Positions 1 through 7,597 of a stretch of DNA of 64,000 nucleotides are shown in pieces. The translations under genes and the position numbers were made by a program. The notes under the pieces were generated by a model. The model was not told the origin of the DNA. It saw nothing but the letters and a program-made list of their open reading frames with translations, and did no database searches. This DNA comes from Massilia timonae CCUG 45783 (lineage in GTDB: Bacteria; Pseudomonadota; Gammaproteobacteria; Burkholderiales; Burkholderiaceae_D): positions 93,046 to 157,045 of the forward strand of contig NZ_JH992926.1 of the NCBI RefSeq assembly GCF_000315425.1, in the 5' to 3' direction. The number at the start of each line of letters is the position of its first letter. Within the stretch, counting starts at the first letter, position 1.

Positions 1-66
1 CTGGCCGACTACCTCGAACGCAATCCGCAGTCGATCATCCGCGGCAAACCCCAGGAGAAGAATTGA
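1..66 (+). CDS. pqiB: C-terminal end of a PqiB/MlaD-type MCE protein (partial)
   Basis: The window opens inside a reading frame that ends with LERNPQSIIRGKPQEKN and a TGA at 64-66. A tail of this kind (LERxPxxLIRGK) is typical of paraquat-inducible protein B, an inner-membrane-anchored MCE protein that forms a periplasmic lipid-transfer tube. The next gene encodes the PqiC lipoprotein and overlaps this stop codon by one base, the usual pqiABC arrangement. Only 21 residues are visible, so the call rests on the tail motif and the neighbour. Confidence 0.65.
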   Translation: MADYLERNPQSIIRGKPQEKN

Positions 67-680
67 TGATGCCGTATACCAGCCCATGGCGCCTGATTGC
101 GACCGCTTCGTTCACGGCCGCGCTGGCCGCCTGCAGCAGCACGCCGGTCGACCGCTTCTATACCCTGGGCGGCGGTTCGGCGACGGTCACGCCGCCGGCG
201 GCCGGCGCCGCGCCGTTGTATTTCGAGATGCGGCCGGTGACGGTGCCGGCCCAGCTGCGCCGGCCGCAAATGGTGGTCAGCACCGGCGAAGGCACGATCG
301 ACCTCGAGGAACACCACCGCTGGGCCGGGCCGCTGGCCGAGGAGATCGGCAACAGCCTGTCGCTCAATATCGCGGCCCGGCTGGGAGGAGTCGACGTCTA
401 TCGCAGCGCGGCGCCGGACGACAGCGCGGTGTACCGGATCGGCGCCGACGTCCAGCGCTTCGAATCGCGTCCGGGCGCCTATGCCCTGGTCGACGCCGTG
501 TGGAGCGTGCGCCGGCTGGATGGCAGCGCGGTGCAGACCTGCCGCAGCGTGTTCCAGGAGCCGGTGGGGACAGGTCACGACGCGCTGGTGGCCGGCCACC
601 GCGCGGCGTTGGACAAGCTGGCCGCGGCGATCGCGGCCAATGTGCGCGGCCAGGCGGAAGGACGGGCGCCGGGCTGCTGA
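66..680 (+). CDS. pqiC: PqiC-family outer-membrane lipoprotein (ABC-type transport auxiliary)
   Basis: A 204-residue protein with a lipoprotein signal peptide: a hydrophobic stretch ends in the lipobox LAAC with the acylated Cys at residue 23, followed by SSTPVDRFYTL, which is typical of the PqiC/YmbA family (DUF330). Family members sit on the inner face of the outer membrane and work with the PqiA/PqiB intermembrane lipid-transport machinery. The ATG at 66 overlaps the preceding pqiB-like stop (TGATG), so the two are probably translationally coupled. A second ATG at 69 is possible. Length and motif order agree with the family. Confidence 0.85.
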   Translation: MMPYTSPWRLIATASFTAALAACSSTPVDRFYTLGGGSATVTPPAAGAAPLYFEMRPVTVPAQLRRPQMVVSTGEGTIDLEEHHRWAGPLAEEIGNSLSLNIAARLGGVDVYRSAAPDDSAVYRIGADVQRFESRPGAYALVDAVWSVRRLDGSAVQTCRSVFQEPVGTGHDALVAGHRAALDKLAAAIAANVRGQAEGRAPGC

Positions 681-794
681 TCTGCAGTCATGCCGGATGC
701 ATGATTTGCGCCCGGATGGCGCCGAATCATGGACAGGGCGTATATGGGCACGTAGACTGCGCCTAGTTTCCACTAGGCAAGCTCTTCAGATTGC

Positions 795-1346
795 ATGCAT
801 CGTCGTCGGCACACCGAGTCTCGTATCACCTTCCGTATCCAGGGTCGTCTGCGCCGGCGCGCCCTGCAGGCGGCGCTCCTCGCCAGCCTTGCGGCTTGCC
901 AGACGGCGCCGCCTTCCGGGCCGCTGAATGCGCCGCCCGGGACGCCGGATGCCGGGGCCGGGCTGGCGCCGTTTTCCACGGATGGCTGCAGCCGTTTTCC
1001 CGACCGTAGTCCGGGAGGAGGAGCCGACTGGTGCGGGTGCTGCGTGGCGCACGACCTGGCCTATTGGCGCGGCGGCAGCGCCGGCAAACGCCTGGAAGCC
1101 GACCGCGCACTGCGGTCCTGCGTGAGCGCGGCGTCGCACAGCCCGCTGCTGTCCCGGATCATGTATGCGGGCGTGCGCCTCGCGGGCGGCCCCTATCTGC
1201 CGACGTCGTTCCGCTGGGGTTACGGCTGGCCGTATGGCCGCGCCTACCAGCCGCTGGACGAGCGCGAGGAAGCGCAGGTCACGCCCTTGCGCGACGCCTA
1301 TCTGGCCCGGAACCGGACGCTGACGTGCAGCCGGGACGCCCACTGA
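795..1346 (+). CDS. Putative lipoprotein with a phospholipase A2-like CCxxHDxxYW motif
   Basis: A 183-residue protein. The N-terminus is long and Arg-rich, followed by a hydrophobic run and a lipobox-like LAAC (Cys35). The middle carries DGCSRFPD and then DWCGCCVAHDLAYWRGG. The CCxxHDxxYW core is the calcium-binding and catalytic His-Asp signature of the phospholipase A2 fold, and the Cys pair would provide the conserved disulfide. It is inferred to be an envelope-anchored phospholipase-like protein; activity is not shown. No later ATG is available, so the long n-region may be real or a GTG/TTG start may be used. The gene lies with two other small exported proteins on the same strand. Confidence 0.65.
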   Translation: MHRRRHTESRITFRIQGRLRRRALQAALLASLAACQTAPPSGPLNAPPGTPDAGAGLAPFSTDGCSRFPDRSPGGGADWCGCCVAHDLAYWRGGSAGKRLEADRALRSCVSAASHSPLLSRIMYAGVRLAGGPYLPTSFRWGYGWPYGRAYQPLDEREEAQVTPLRDAYLARNRTLTCSRDAH

Positions 1347-1377
1347 ATTCATTTCACCACCACCAGGACGATCATCC

Positions 1378-1890
1378 ATGCACCTCACTTACAAGTTCGC
1401 CTGCCTTGCTGCCCTGGTCGCGCTTGGCGGTTGCGCATCGCAATCGGCGTCGCGGATGGGGCAGGCGGCCACCGCGCCGCTGGCCGACCTGAACATCTCG
1501 AAAGCGGATATTCCGGCCGTACTGGTCACGGCAAAGGAAAACCCCTATCTGATGCCGGCGGCCCGCAACTGCGTTGCGCTGGCGCTGGAGATCAGGGCGC
1601 TCGACGAGGCGCTGGGCGCCGACCTCGATACCCCGGTGACGGAGGGCGATCCGTCGCTGATGGACCGAGCATCGGGCATCGCCCATGACCAGGCGGTCGG
1701 CGCGGTGCGCCGGACAGCCGAGGGCCTCGTGCCGTTCCGTGGCTGGGTGCGTAAGCTGAGCGGCGCCGAGCGCCATTCGAAGCACCTGACCGAGTGCGTC
1801 ATGGCCGGCTCGGTACGGCGCGCTTTCCTGAAAGGCATCGCCGCGTCGCAGGCCTGCGCCTGGCGGGATGCCGCGCCGGCGAGCCTGTAG
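1378..1890 (+). CDS. Putative lipoprotein of unknown function
   Basis: A 170-residue protein beginning with a classical lipoprotein signal: a hydrophobic core ending in ALGGC with the acylated Cys at residue 19, followed by ASQ. The mature part is mostly predicted helix and has no catalytic motif that I recognise; two further Cys (in ARNCVALAL and TECVMAG) could pair. It starts about 30 bp after the phospholipase A2-like gene and ends just before another secreted protein, so the three probably form one transcription unit. Function unknown. Confidence 0.6.
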   Translation: MHLTYKFACLAALVALGGCASQSASRMGQAATAPLADLNISKADIPAVLVTAKENPYLMPAARNCVALALEIRALDEALGADLDTPVTEGDPSLMDRASGIAHDQAVGAVRRTAEGLVPFRGWVRKLSGAERHSKHLTECVMAGSVRRAFLKGIAASQACAWRDAAPASL

Positions 1891-1902
1891 CGAGGAGCCG
1901 GC

Positions 1903-2337
1903 ATGTCGACCTCTTGCGTCTTTCCCGTCCTGCGCCAGTCGGTGGCCGGAGCGCTGCTGATGGTGACGATCCAGGTAGCCGCCGGACCGCTCGACCTGGA
2001 CGATCCCAATCAAGCGATGTCCATGGCGGAACTGGTCTGTCTCGACAGCCATCCTGGCGCCGAGCGCACGCCCGTGGGCAGCCGATCGATCGGACACCCC
2101 GAGTTCAACGAATGGATGACCGCCTTGAAAGCGCATGTCGGCAGTTGCTTCAGCGCGCGGCGCTGGGTCACGCCGCCCATGTGTAAGGTTTTGCTGGACA
2201 AGACGATGTCCGAAATGACCGACGAAGAGATCACGGACTTCCAGAAGAGGTTCCGCGCCGAGCTGGGCGCTATGACGGAAATGCGGGCCTGCTGGGACAG
2301 GCAGCAGGCTGCTTCCGGCGCCCAGCGGGAAAATTGA
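1903..2337 (+). CDS. Small secreted protein of unknown function
   Basis: A 144-residue protein with a hydrophobic N-terminal segment ending near VAAGPLD that looks like a cleavable signal peptide. The mature part has four Cys (LVCLD, GSCFS, PMCKV, RACWD) that could form two disulfides, and a charged helical C-terminus, features seen in small periplasmic proteins of the HdeA/Rap1 type. I do not see enough to assign it there. It follows the preceding lipoprotein gene by 12 bp and is probably cotranscribed with it. Confidence 0.55.
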   Translation: MSTSCVFPVLRQSVAGALLMVTIQVAAGPLDLDDPNQAMSMAELVCLDSHPGAERTPVGSRSIGHPEFNEWMTALKAHVGSCFSARRWVTPPMCKVLLDKTMSEMTDEEITDFQKRFRAELGAMTEMRACWDRQQAASGAQREN

Positions 2338-2400
2338 CGCTGTTTCTTGCCGGTTAACCGTACAGCCCGGCAGCCGACGTACGACCGGCCGCCGGACCGT

Positions 2401-3468
2401 TCAGGGAATCAGGCGTGCGGTGCGCAGGCGTGCGAACAGGTCGTGGAACGAATCGTCGGTGGCCTGGTAAGCCGTAAAGCCGAGGCGCCGGCTGTTGGCC
2501 ATATCGGTCATCACCTCCAGCGGCCGGCCCAGGTCGAGGTCGGTATGCCAGGGCGAGGCCAGGCGATCCAGGTCGGCCTCGACCAGGCCGTGGCGCGCGG
2601 CGATCTCGCGCCACACGGCGTGGTCGTTCGCCATCGCGGCCTCCAAAGGCTGGATGGCGCCGTTGAAGCCGGCCGCTTCCACGCCGAAGAAGGCGGCCAG
2701 TTTGGGCCACAGCCAGCTCCAGCGGAACACGTCGCCGTTGACGATATTGAAGGCTTCGTTGCGCGCGGCGTCGGTATCCGCCGCCCACACCAGCTGTTTG
2801 GCCAGCATGCGCGCATCGGTGACGTCCGACAGGCCATTCCACTGCGCGCTTGACCCCGGAAACTGGAAGGGGCGCCCGGTCTCCTTGCAGATGGTCGCGT
2901 ACACGGCCAGGGTGGTGCCCAGGTTCATCGCATTGCCGACCGCCAGGCCGATCACCGTGTGCGGACGGTGCACGCTCCAGGTGAAGCGGTCGCGTTCGGC
3001 CGCGGCATAGACTTCGTCTTCCTGCGCATAATAGAAATTCTCGAGCGGCAGGCGCGGCTGGCTCTCGCGCAACGGGGTGTCGGGCAGGGTGCCCGAGCTG
3101 GCATAGGCTTCGAACGGCCCCAGGTAGTGTTTGAGGCCGGTGACCAGCGCCACGTGGCGCACGCTCTTTTTTGGCGCCAGCGCATCGAGCAGGTTGCGCA
3201 CCAGGCCGGCATTGACGCGGATGTTCTCGGCTTCGGTGTCCTGGCGCATCCAGGTGGTGATGAAGACGTGGGTCGGCGCGACGTCGGCCAGCGCGGCGCC
3301 CAGCGCTGCCGGGTCGAGCAGGTCGGCCGCCACGTGGCGTACGGCGGGCAGGTCTTGCGGCGCGCGGCGCGACAGGCCGAACACGTCCCAGCCCGCGGCC
3401 AGCAGTTCGCGTGCCACGTGGTTGCCGCCGATGCCGGTGACGCCGACGACCAGTGCGGTTCGTTTCAT
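2401..3468 (-). CDS. SDR oxidoreductase of the PRISE (progesterone 5-beta-reductase/iridoid synthase-like) family
   Basis: A 355-residue NAD(P)H-dependent enzyme of the atypical short-chain dehydrogenase type. The Rossmann motif GVTGIGG lies at residues 9-15. The PRISE signatures are visible: TGLKHYLGPFE around 110-120, with the Lys at 113 matching the catalytic Lys, and NFYYAQED at 144-151 holding the catalytic Tyr. Plant and bacterial relatives reduce activated enone C=C bonds; the substrate here is unknown. I chose the ATG at 3468 (MKRTALVVG) because it puts the glycine-rich loop at the usual place; a 23-residue upstream extension is open but looks non-coding. It stands alone, reading towards the lipoprotein cluster. 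Confidence 0.8.
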   Translation of the reverse strand: MKRTALVVGVTGIGGNHVARELLAAGWDVFGLSRRAPQDLPAVRHVAADLLDPAALGAALADVAPTHVFITTWMRQDTEAENIRVNAGLVRNLLDALAPKKSVRHVALVTGLKHYLGPFEAYASSGTLPDTPLRESQPRLPLENFYYAQEDEVYAAAERDRFTWSVHRPHTVIGLAVGNAMNLGTTLAVYATICKETGRPFQFPGSSAQWNGLSDVTDARMLAKQLVWAADTDAARNEAFNIVNGDVFRWSWLWPKLAAFFGVEAAGFNGAIQPLEAAMANDHAVWREIAARHGLVEADLDRLASPWHTDLDLGRPLEVMTDMANSRRLGFTAYQATDDSFHDLFARLRTARLIP

Positions 3469-3542
3469 GTGTTGACTCCCGATGTGACAATTGGCCCTCA
3501 TTCTACCGGCTGGCGGAAATCGACGTTGCAGGCTCAATGCAA

Positions 3543-3572
3543 ACGGGGCGCCGCATCGCTGCGGCGCCCCGT
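3543..3572 (-). terminator. Hairpin after the siderophore receptor gene
   Basis: A perfect 12-bp inverted repeat (3543-3554 with 3561-3572, loop ATCGCT) follows the stop of the receptor gene on the minus strand. The RNA continues into a short T-containing stretch (TTTGCATT). It is a plausible Rho-independent terminator with a weak U-tract. Confidence 0.65.
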
Positions 3573-3593
3573 CGGGGTCAGCGCTTCAGGACA

Positions 3594-5819
3594 TCAGAAG
3601 CGGTAACGCAGGGTCAGCGAGGTGTTGCGCGGCGCACCGTAGGTGAGCTGGTTGAAGGCCGAGAACATCGCGAAGTGGGTCTCGTCGGTCGCGTTGCTGA
3701 CGTTGAGCTGGGCCGACAGCTGCTTGGTGAAGTCGTAGCGCGCCATCAGGTTGACCAGGGCGAACGAATCCTGCTCGATGCGGCCGTCGATGCCAGGGGC
3801 CACGGTGCCGTCGATCGTGTAGGTGCTGCCTTCCCAGTTGACGCCGCCACCGATGGTGAGCTTGCTCCACGCGCCCGGCAGGCGGTAGGAAGCGAAGGCG
3901 CGCAGGGTTTTGCGCGGGTAGATCGAGTTGAAGTCGATGCCGGTCGCATCCTTGGCGCGGAAGATCGCGTAGCCGATGCTGGCGTTCAGGCCAGAGACGA
4001 TCTCGCCCGAGACGTCCAGTTCGATGCCCTTGCTGGTGGCGCCGTCCGCAGCGCGGTAATAGGTCTCTTCCAGCAGTGGGCCGGTGGGGCCGTCACGATC
4101 GATACGGCCGGCGGCCTGGCCCAGCTTGTCCTGCTTCAGGTGGAACACGGCCAGCGAAGCGTTCACGCGGCGGTCGAAGAACTCGCCCTTGATGCCGGCC
4201 TCGCTCGCCTTGCCCTCGATCGGGTCGAGCAGGTTGTTGGACAGGTCGCGCAGGTTCTGCGGCTGGAAGATGCTGGTGTGGCTGGCGTACAGCGAATAGG
4301 TGTCGTTCAGGTCGAACACCAGGCCGGCGTACGGCGTGATCTCGTTCGAGTGCTTGATCTCGTACGAGGCTTCCCACGCGCCGCCGCCTGACTTCTCGTA
4401 CTTGGTCACGCGCGCGCCGACGATGGCCTTGAGGCGGTCGGTAAGCGAGAAGCGCGCCATGCCGTACAGGCCTTGCTGGGTCGTTTCGCTGTCTTGATAA
4501 CGGGCTTGTGCGCCCCAGGTCGGGACCGGGTAGGCAGCCGGATTCCAGGTGTTGAAGTTGTCGACCGGCGGCGCCACGCCTTCGGGCAGGCCAGGGAACT
4601 GCGCCAGGCGGTTGTTCGAATAGAAGTCGGTCTTGGCATGCAGGTAGCCGATGGCTGCCTGGTGCTCGCGGCCGAAGGCCGAGAACGGGCCGCTGGCGTG
4701 GATGCCGAAGTCCTTCTGCTTGGTCTGGATGACGTAGGAGCCGGCGAAGGTGCCGATGCCGGCGCCGGTCACGCGATCCGGCACGCCCGACAGGTACAGC
4801 AGGCGCGAATCGCCGTCGCGGGTGGCGTCGGTATAGGTGAAGCGCAGGTTCCAGCCGTTGTCGAAGCGGTGCTCGTAGTCGGCGAAGAAGTTGTCGTACT
4901 GGTTGTCGTAGCCGGCCCATGGGGTGCCGGTGGTCAGGGAGCGGTCTTCAGGGATGACCGAGCCATCGGTGTAGCGGTACGGCAGGCCGCCCCACATCGG
5001 GCCACGTGGGCTCATCTTCTGGCGGCTGAAGCCGGCCGAGAAGGTGCCGTCGCGGCCGATGTCGGCTTCGATCGTGCCGTAGAAGGTGCGGTCCTTGTTC
5101 TCCAGGTGCTGGACCCAGCTTTCGCCTTCGCCGTATTCGCCGACGAAGCGGCCGCGTACGCTGCCCGATTCGTTCAGCGGGGTCGAGACGTCGGCCATGA
5201 TGTGGCGCTGGTCCCAGCGGCCGACGGTGGCTTCGATACGGCCGGCCAGCTTCTTGCTGAAGGCGCGCTTGCGCACCAGGTTCAGCGCGGCCGATGGCGT
5301 GCCGGCGCCGGTCATCAGGCCGGTCGCGCCGCGCACCACTTCGACGCGGTCGTACAGGGCCAGGCTGCCCAGCACCTCGCCGGCGCTCCAGGCGGCGTCC
5401 CAGGTGGTCGGGATGTTGTCGATCTGCAAGTTGGTGACTTCGAAGCCGCGCGCCGTGAAGCTGCCGCGGTGGGTCTCGTACTGGTTGACCGAGACGCCGG
5501 TGACGTTGTTGACGACGTCGGTGATGGTGAGCAGGCCCTGGTCTTCGATACGCTGCTGGGTGATGACCGAGACCGATTGCGGGGTGTCGCGCAGCGACAT
5601 GTCGAGCGGGGTCGCGGTGCGGGTGCGGCCGATGGTGTACGAGCCGACGTCGTCGGCCAGTTTCTGGGCCTGCACCTGCACCTGGGGCATCGAGGTGGTG
5701 CCGGCGGCGGTGTTGCTCTCGGTGGACTGCGCTTGAGCGATGAACGGGAGCGCGAGGCCCACACAGACCGTCAGGGTCTTCAATTTACGGCTTCCGTTGG
5801 CGCTGACCTGCTTTTCCAT
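3594..5819 (-). CDS. TonB-dependent siderophore receptor
   Basis: A 741-residue outer-membrane receptor. A signal peptide ends near IAQAQS. The plug domain carries DTPQSVSVITQQRIEDQ, then TARGFEVTNLQIDNIP and RVEVVRGATGLMTGAGTPS, which are hallmarks of the ferric-siderophore class (FpvA/FhuE/FecA type). The C-terminus ends in an aromatic residue (LRYRF), as needed for barrel insertion. I chose the ATG at 5819 (MEKQVSANG) because AGGA lies just upstream; the frame stays open for 18 more codons. A good Fur box lies about 90 bp upstream, so iron repression is expected. The ligand cannot be told from sequence; a possible partner is the siderophore-interacting protein at 22.1-22.8 kb. Confidence 0.9.
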   Translation of the reverse strand: MEKQVSANGSRKLKTLTVCVGLALPFIAQAQSTESNTAAGTTSMPQVQVQAQKLADDVGSYTIGRTRTATPLDMSLRDTPQSVSVITQQRIEDQGLLTITDVVNNVTGVSVNQYETHRGSFTARGFEVTNLQIDNIPTTWDAAWSAGEVLGSLALYDRVEVVRGATGLMTGAGTPSAALNLVRKRAFSKKLAGRIEATVGRWDQRHIMADVSTPLNESGSVRGRFVGEYGEGESWVQHLENKDRTFYGTIEADIGRDGTFSAGFSRQKMSPRGPMWGGLPYRYTDGSVIPEDRSLTTGTPWAGYDNQYDNFFADYEHRFDNGWNLRFTYTDATRDGDSRLLYLSGVPDRVTGAGIGTFAGSYVIQTKQKDFGIHASGPFSAFGREHQAAIGYLHAKTDFYSNNRLAQFPGLPEGVAPPVDNFNTWNPAAYPVPTWGAQARYQDSETTQQGLYGMARFSLTDRLKAIVGARVTKYEKSGGGAWEASYEIKHSNEITPYAGLVFDLNDTYSLYASHTSIFQPQNLRDLSNNLLDPIEGKASEAGIKGEFFDRRVNASLAVFHLKQDKLGQAAGRIDRDGPTGPLLEETYYRAADGATSKGIELDVSGEIVSGLNASIGYAIFRAKDATGIDFNSIYPRKTLRAFASYRLPGAWSKLTIGGGVNWEGSTYTIDGTVAPGIDGRIEQDSFALVNLMARYDFTKQLSAQLNVSNATDETHFAMFSAFNQLTYGAPRNTSLTLRYRF

Positions 5820-5905
5820 CTTTTTTCCTGTTTTTAACGATGAGTGGGTGGCTGACCAGCGCTCGAGGAGCACATGTCTACCTATGACGAATAAATGCGA
5901 CTACG

Positions 5906-5924
5906 AATGATAACGATTCTCATC
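5906..5924 (-). promoter_or_regulatory. Fur box upstream of the siderophore receptor
   Basis: The 19-mer AATGATAACGATTCTCATC matches the classical Fur box AATGATAATGATTATCATT at 16 of 19 positions. It lies in an AT-rich leader about 90 bp before the receptor start and is the expected binding site for the iron-dependent repressor Fur. Confidence 0.8.
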
Positions 5925-6070
5925 TATTTATGTCAATGTATGGCGATTGCATTGTTTAGTTATCGGAAGAATTGTGCAGTTGCGTGGATAGTATTGGCAG
6001 CGATCGGGGCTGTATCTGGATGAGCGAAGGGGCTAAGCTGGCGTCACTTCAGAAACCGAAAGGACATCAA

Positions 6071-6472
6071 ATGGACAAACCAGAATTCTTCGTCACCCCG
6101 GGCTACGGCGAGATGTTCTACAAGAAGCTGGGCTATTCTCAGGCCGTGAAGGTAGGGAACCGCGTCGAGATATCGGGCCAGGGCGGCTGGACCGACGAGC
6201 TGCAGTTCCCGGACCGGCTCGAGGACGAGATCGAACTGGCCTTCAAGAACGTCGAGCGCGTGCTGGCGGCGGCCGGCGCCAGCTGGGAGCACGTGATCCA
6301 CGTGAATTCCTACCACGTGGGCGGCTTTCCTCCCGAGACCAACGAGACGATGGCAAGGCTGTTCCGCAAGTACATGCCAAACCGGGCGCCGATCTGGACC
6401 GAGCTGGGTGTGGCCGAGCTCGGCGCCCCAGGCATGCGGATCGAGATCCGGGTGACCGCGATCATCGAGTGA
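6071..6472 (+). CDS. RidA/YjgF-family protein
   Basis: A 133-residue protein of the RidA (YjgF/YER057c/UK114) superfamily, which includes enamine/imine deaminases. Family features are visible: SGQGG early on, a central helix region ending NVERVLAAAGASWEHVIHVNSYHV, and the C-terminal block RAPIWTELGVAELGAPGMRIEIRVTA. In place of the Arg-centred motif of true RidA the TELGVAELG segment is followed by MRIEI, so deaminase activity is uncertain and it may belong to another Rid subfamily. The ATG at 6071 is preceded by AAAGGA; the longer open frame upstream is not needed. It converges on the LysR gene, with 21 bp between the stops. Confidence 0.8.
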   Translation: MDKPEFFVTPGYGEMFYKKLGYSQAVKVGNRVEISGQGGWTDELQFPDRLEDEIELAFKNVERVLAAAGASWEHVIHVNSYHVGGFPPETNETMARLFRKYMPNRAPIWTELGVAELGAPGMRIEIRVTAIIE

Positions 6473-6493
6473 TCGTCATGGCGCCAGGGCGCG

Positions 6494-7381
6494 TTAGTCG
6501 CGGAAGGTGTCGATCAGCCAGTCGACGAACACCGTCAGCCGCGCGTTCTGGTGGCGGTTCGGCGGGTACAGGATGTGGAAGGGCATGGCGGGACGGTTCC
6601 AGTCCTGCAGGATCGGCACCAGCTCGCCGGCGTCGATCGCAGGCTGCACCATCCGCGTGAAATGCTGGCCGATGCCCATGCCGGCTCGCAGCAATGCCAG
6701 CAGGCCATTGCCATCATTGGTGGCCAATTCGCTGGCCTCGATGTCCAGGCGTTCACCGCCGCGTTCGAAGACCAGCGGATTCGGCTTTGTAGTGGCTGCA
6801 AAGAAGTAACCAAGGCGCACGTGCTGATCGAGGTCGGCCGGTGTGCGTGGCGTCCCCGCCCGTGCCAGATAGGCGGGCGACGCATAGGTGCCGTAGTGCA
6901 GGTCGAGCAGCTTGCGGCCGACCATCGACCTCTCTTGCAGTTCGCCGGCGCGGATCACGCAGTCGACGCCTTCGCCGACGATATTCGCGGGGCGGTCGCT
7001 GACGCCGAGCGCCAGGGTGATGTCCGGGTATTCGTGGTGGAAGGCGGGTAGTGCGGGAATCAGGAGCGAAGTCGAGAACGAGGCCGGGGCGTCGATCCGG
7101 AGATGGCCGTGCGGCTTGCGCTTCTGACCGCGCATGGCGTGGTCCATCGCGTCCAGCTCGACGAGCAGGCGGCTGGCTTGCTGGTAATACTCGACGCCTT
7201 CGGCGGTCGCGGCGACCGTGCGCGTGGTGCGGTGGAGCAGTTTGTTGCCGAGGTGCGTTTCGAGGTCGCCGACCAGCTTGCTGACCGTGGAGCGAGGCAG
7301 GCCCAGCTGGTCGGAGGCGCGGCTGAAGGAGCCGGTGTCGATCACGCGGACGAAGGCGCGCATGGCCAGGAGCTGGTTCAT
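6494..7381 (-). CDS. LysR-family transcriptional regulator
   Basis: A 295-residue regulator. The N-terminal winged helix-turn-helix (about residues 1-60) has the usual LTTR pattern FVRVIDTGSFSRASDQLGLPRSTVSKLVGDLETHLGNKLLHRTTRT. The effector-binding domain of two alpha/beta subdomains follows (about 90-290). Its style (DITLALGVSDRPANIVGEGVDCVIRAG) is that of the DsdC/AaeR-like subgroup common in Burkholderiales. The target is unknown: LysR proteins often act on a divergent neighbour, but the divergent neighbour here is the T6SS vgrG gene 216 bp away, and the convergent one is the RidA-family gene. Confidence 0.9.
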   Translation of the reverse strand: MNQLLAMRAFVRVIDTGSFSRASDQLGLPRSTVSKLVGDLETHLGNKLLHRTTRTVAATAEGVEYYQQASRLLVELDAMDHAMRGQKRKPHGHLRIDAPASFSTSLLIPALPAFHHEYPDITLALGVSDRPANIVGEGVDCVIRAGELQERSMVGRKLLDLHYGTYASPAYLARAGTPRTPADLDQHVRLGYFFAATTKPNPLVFERGGERLDIEASELATNDGNGLLALLRAGMGIGQHFTRMVQPAIDAGELVPILQDWNRPAMPFHILYPPNRHQNARLTVFVDWLIDTFRD

Positions 7382-7597
7382 GGGTGGCGATGGATTTTAG
7401 GGATGTCCATGGGGGGATTATCCACGAAGCTGGATAGTGTCAGGAATCTCCGTAGCATGCACGGAAAGGTGCGTCCGCGATTGCATGAGTTTTCTCAAGA
7501 GCACCTTCTCGCATGTCGCGTGTAATTCCCGATGTTTCCCGCGCTCCATGTAGACATCGGAAGTTCTCCGCGGTCATGGGCGCTGCACGGAGGGCTC

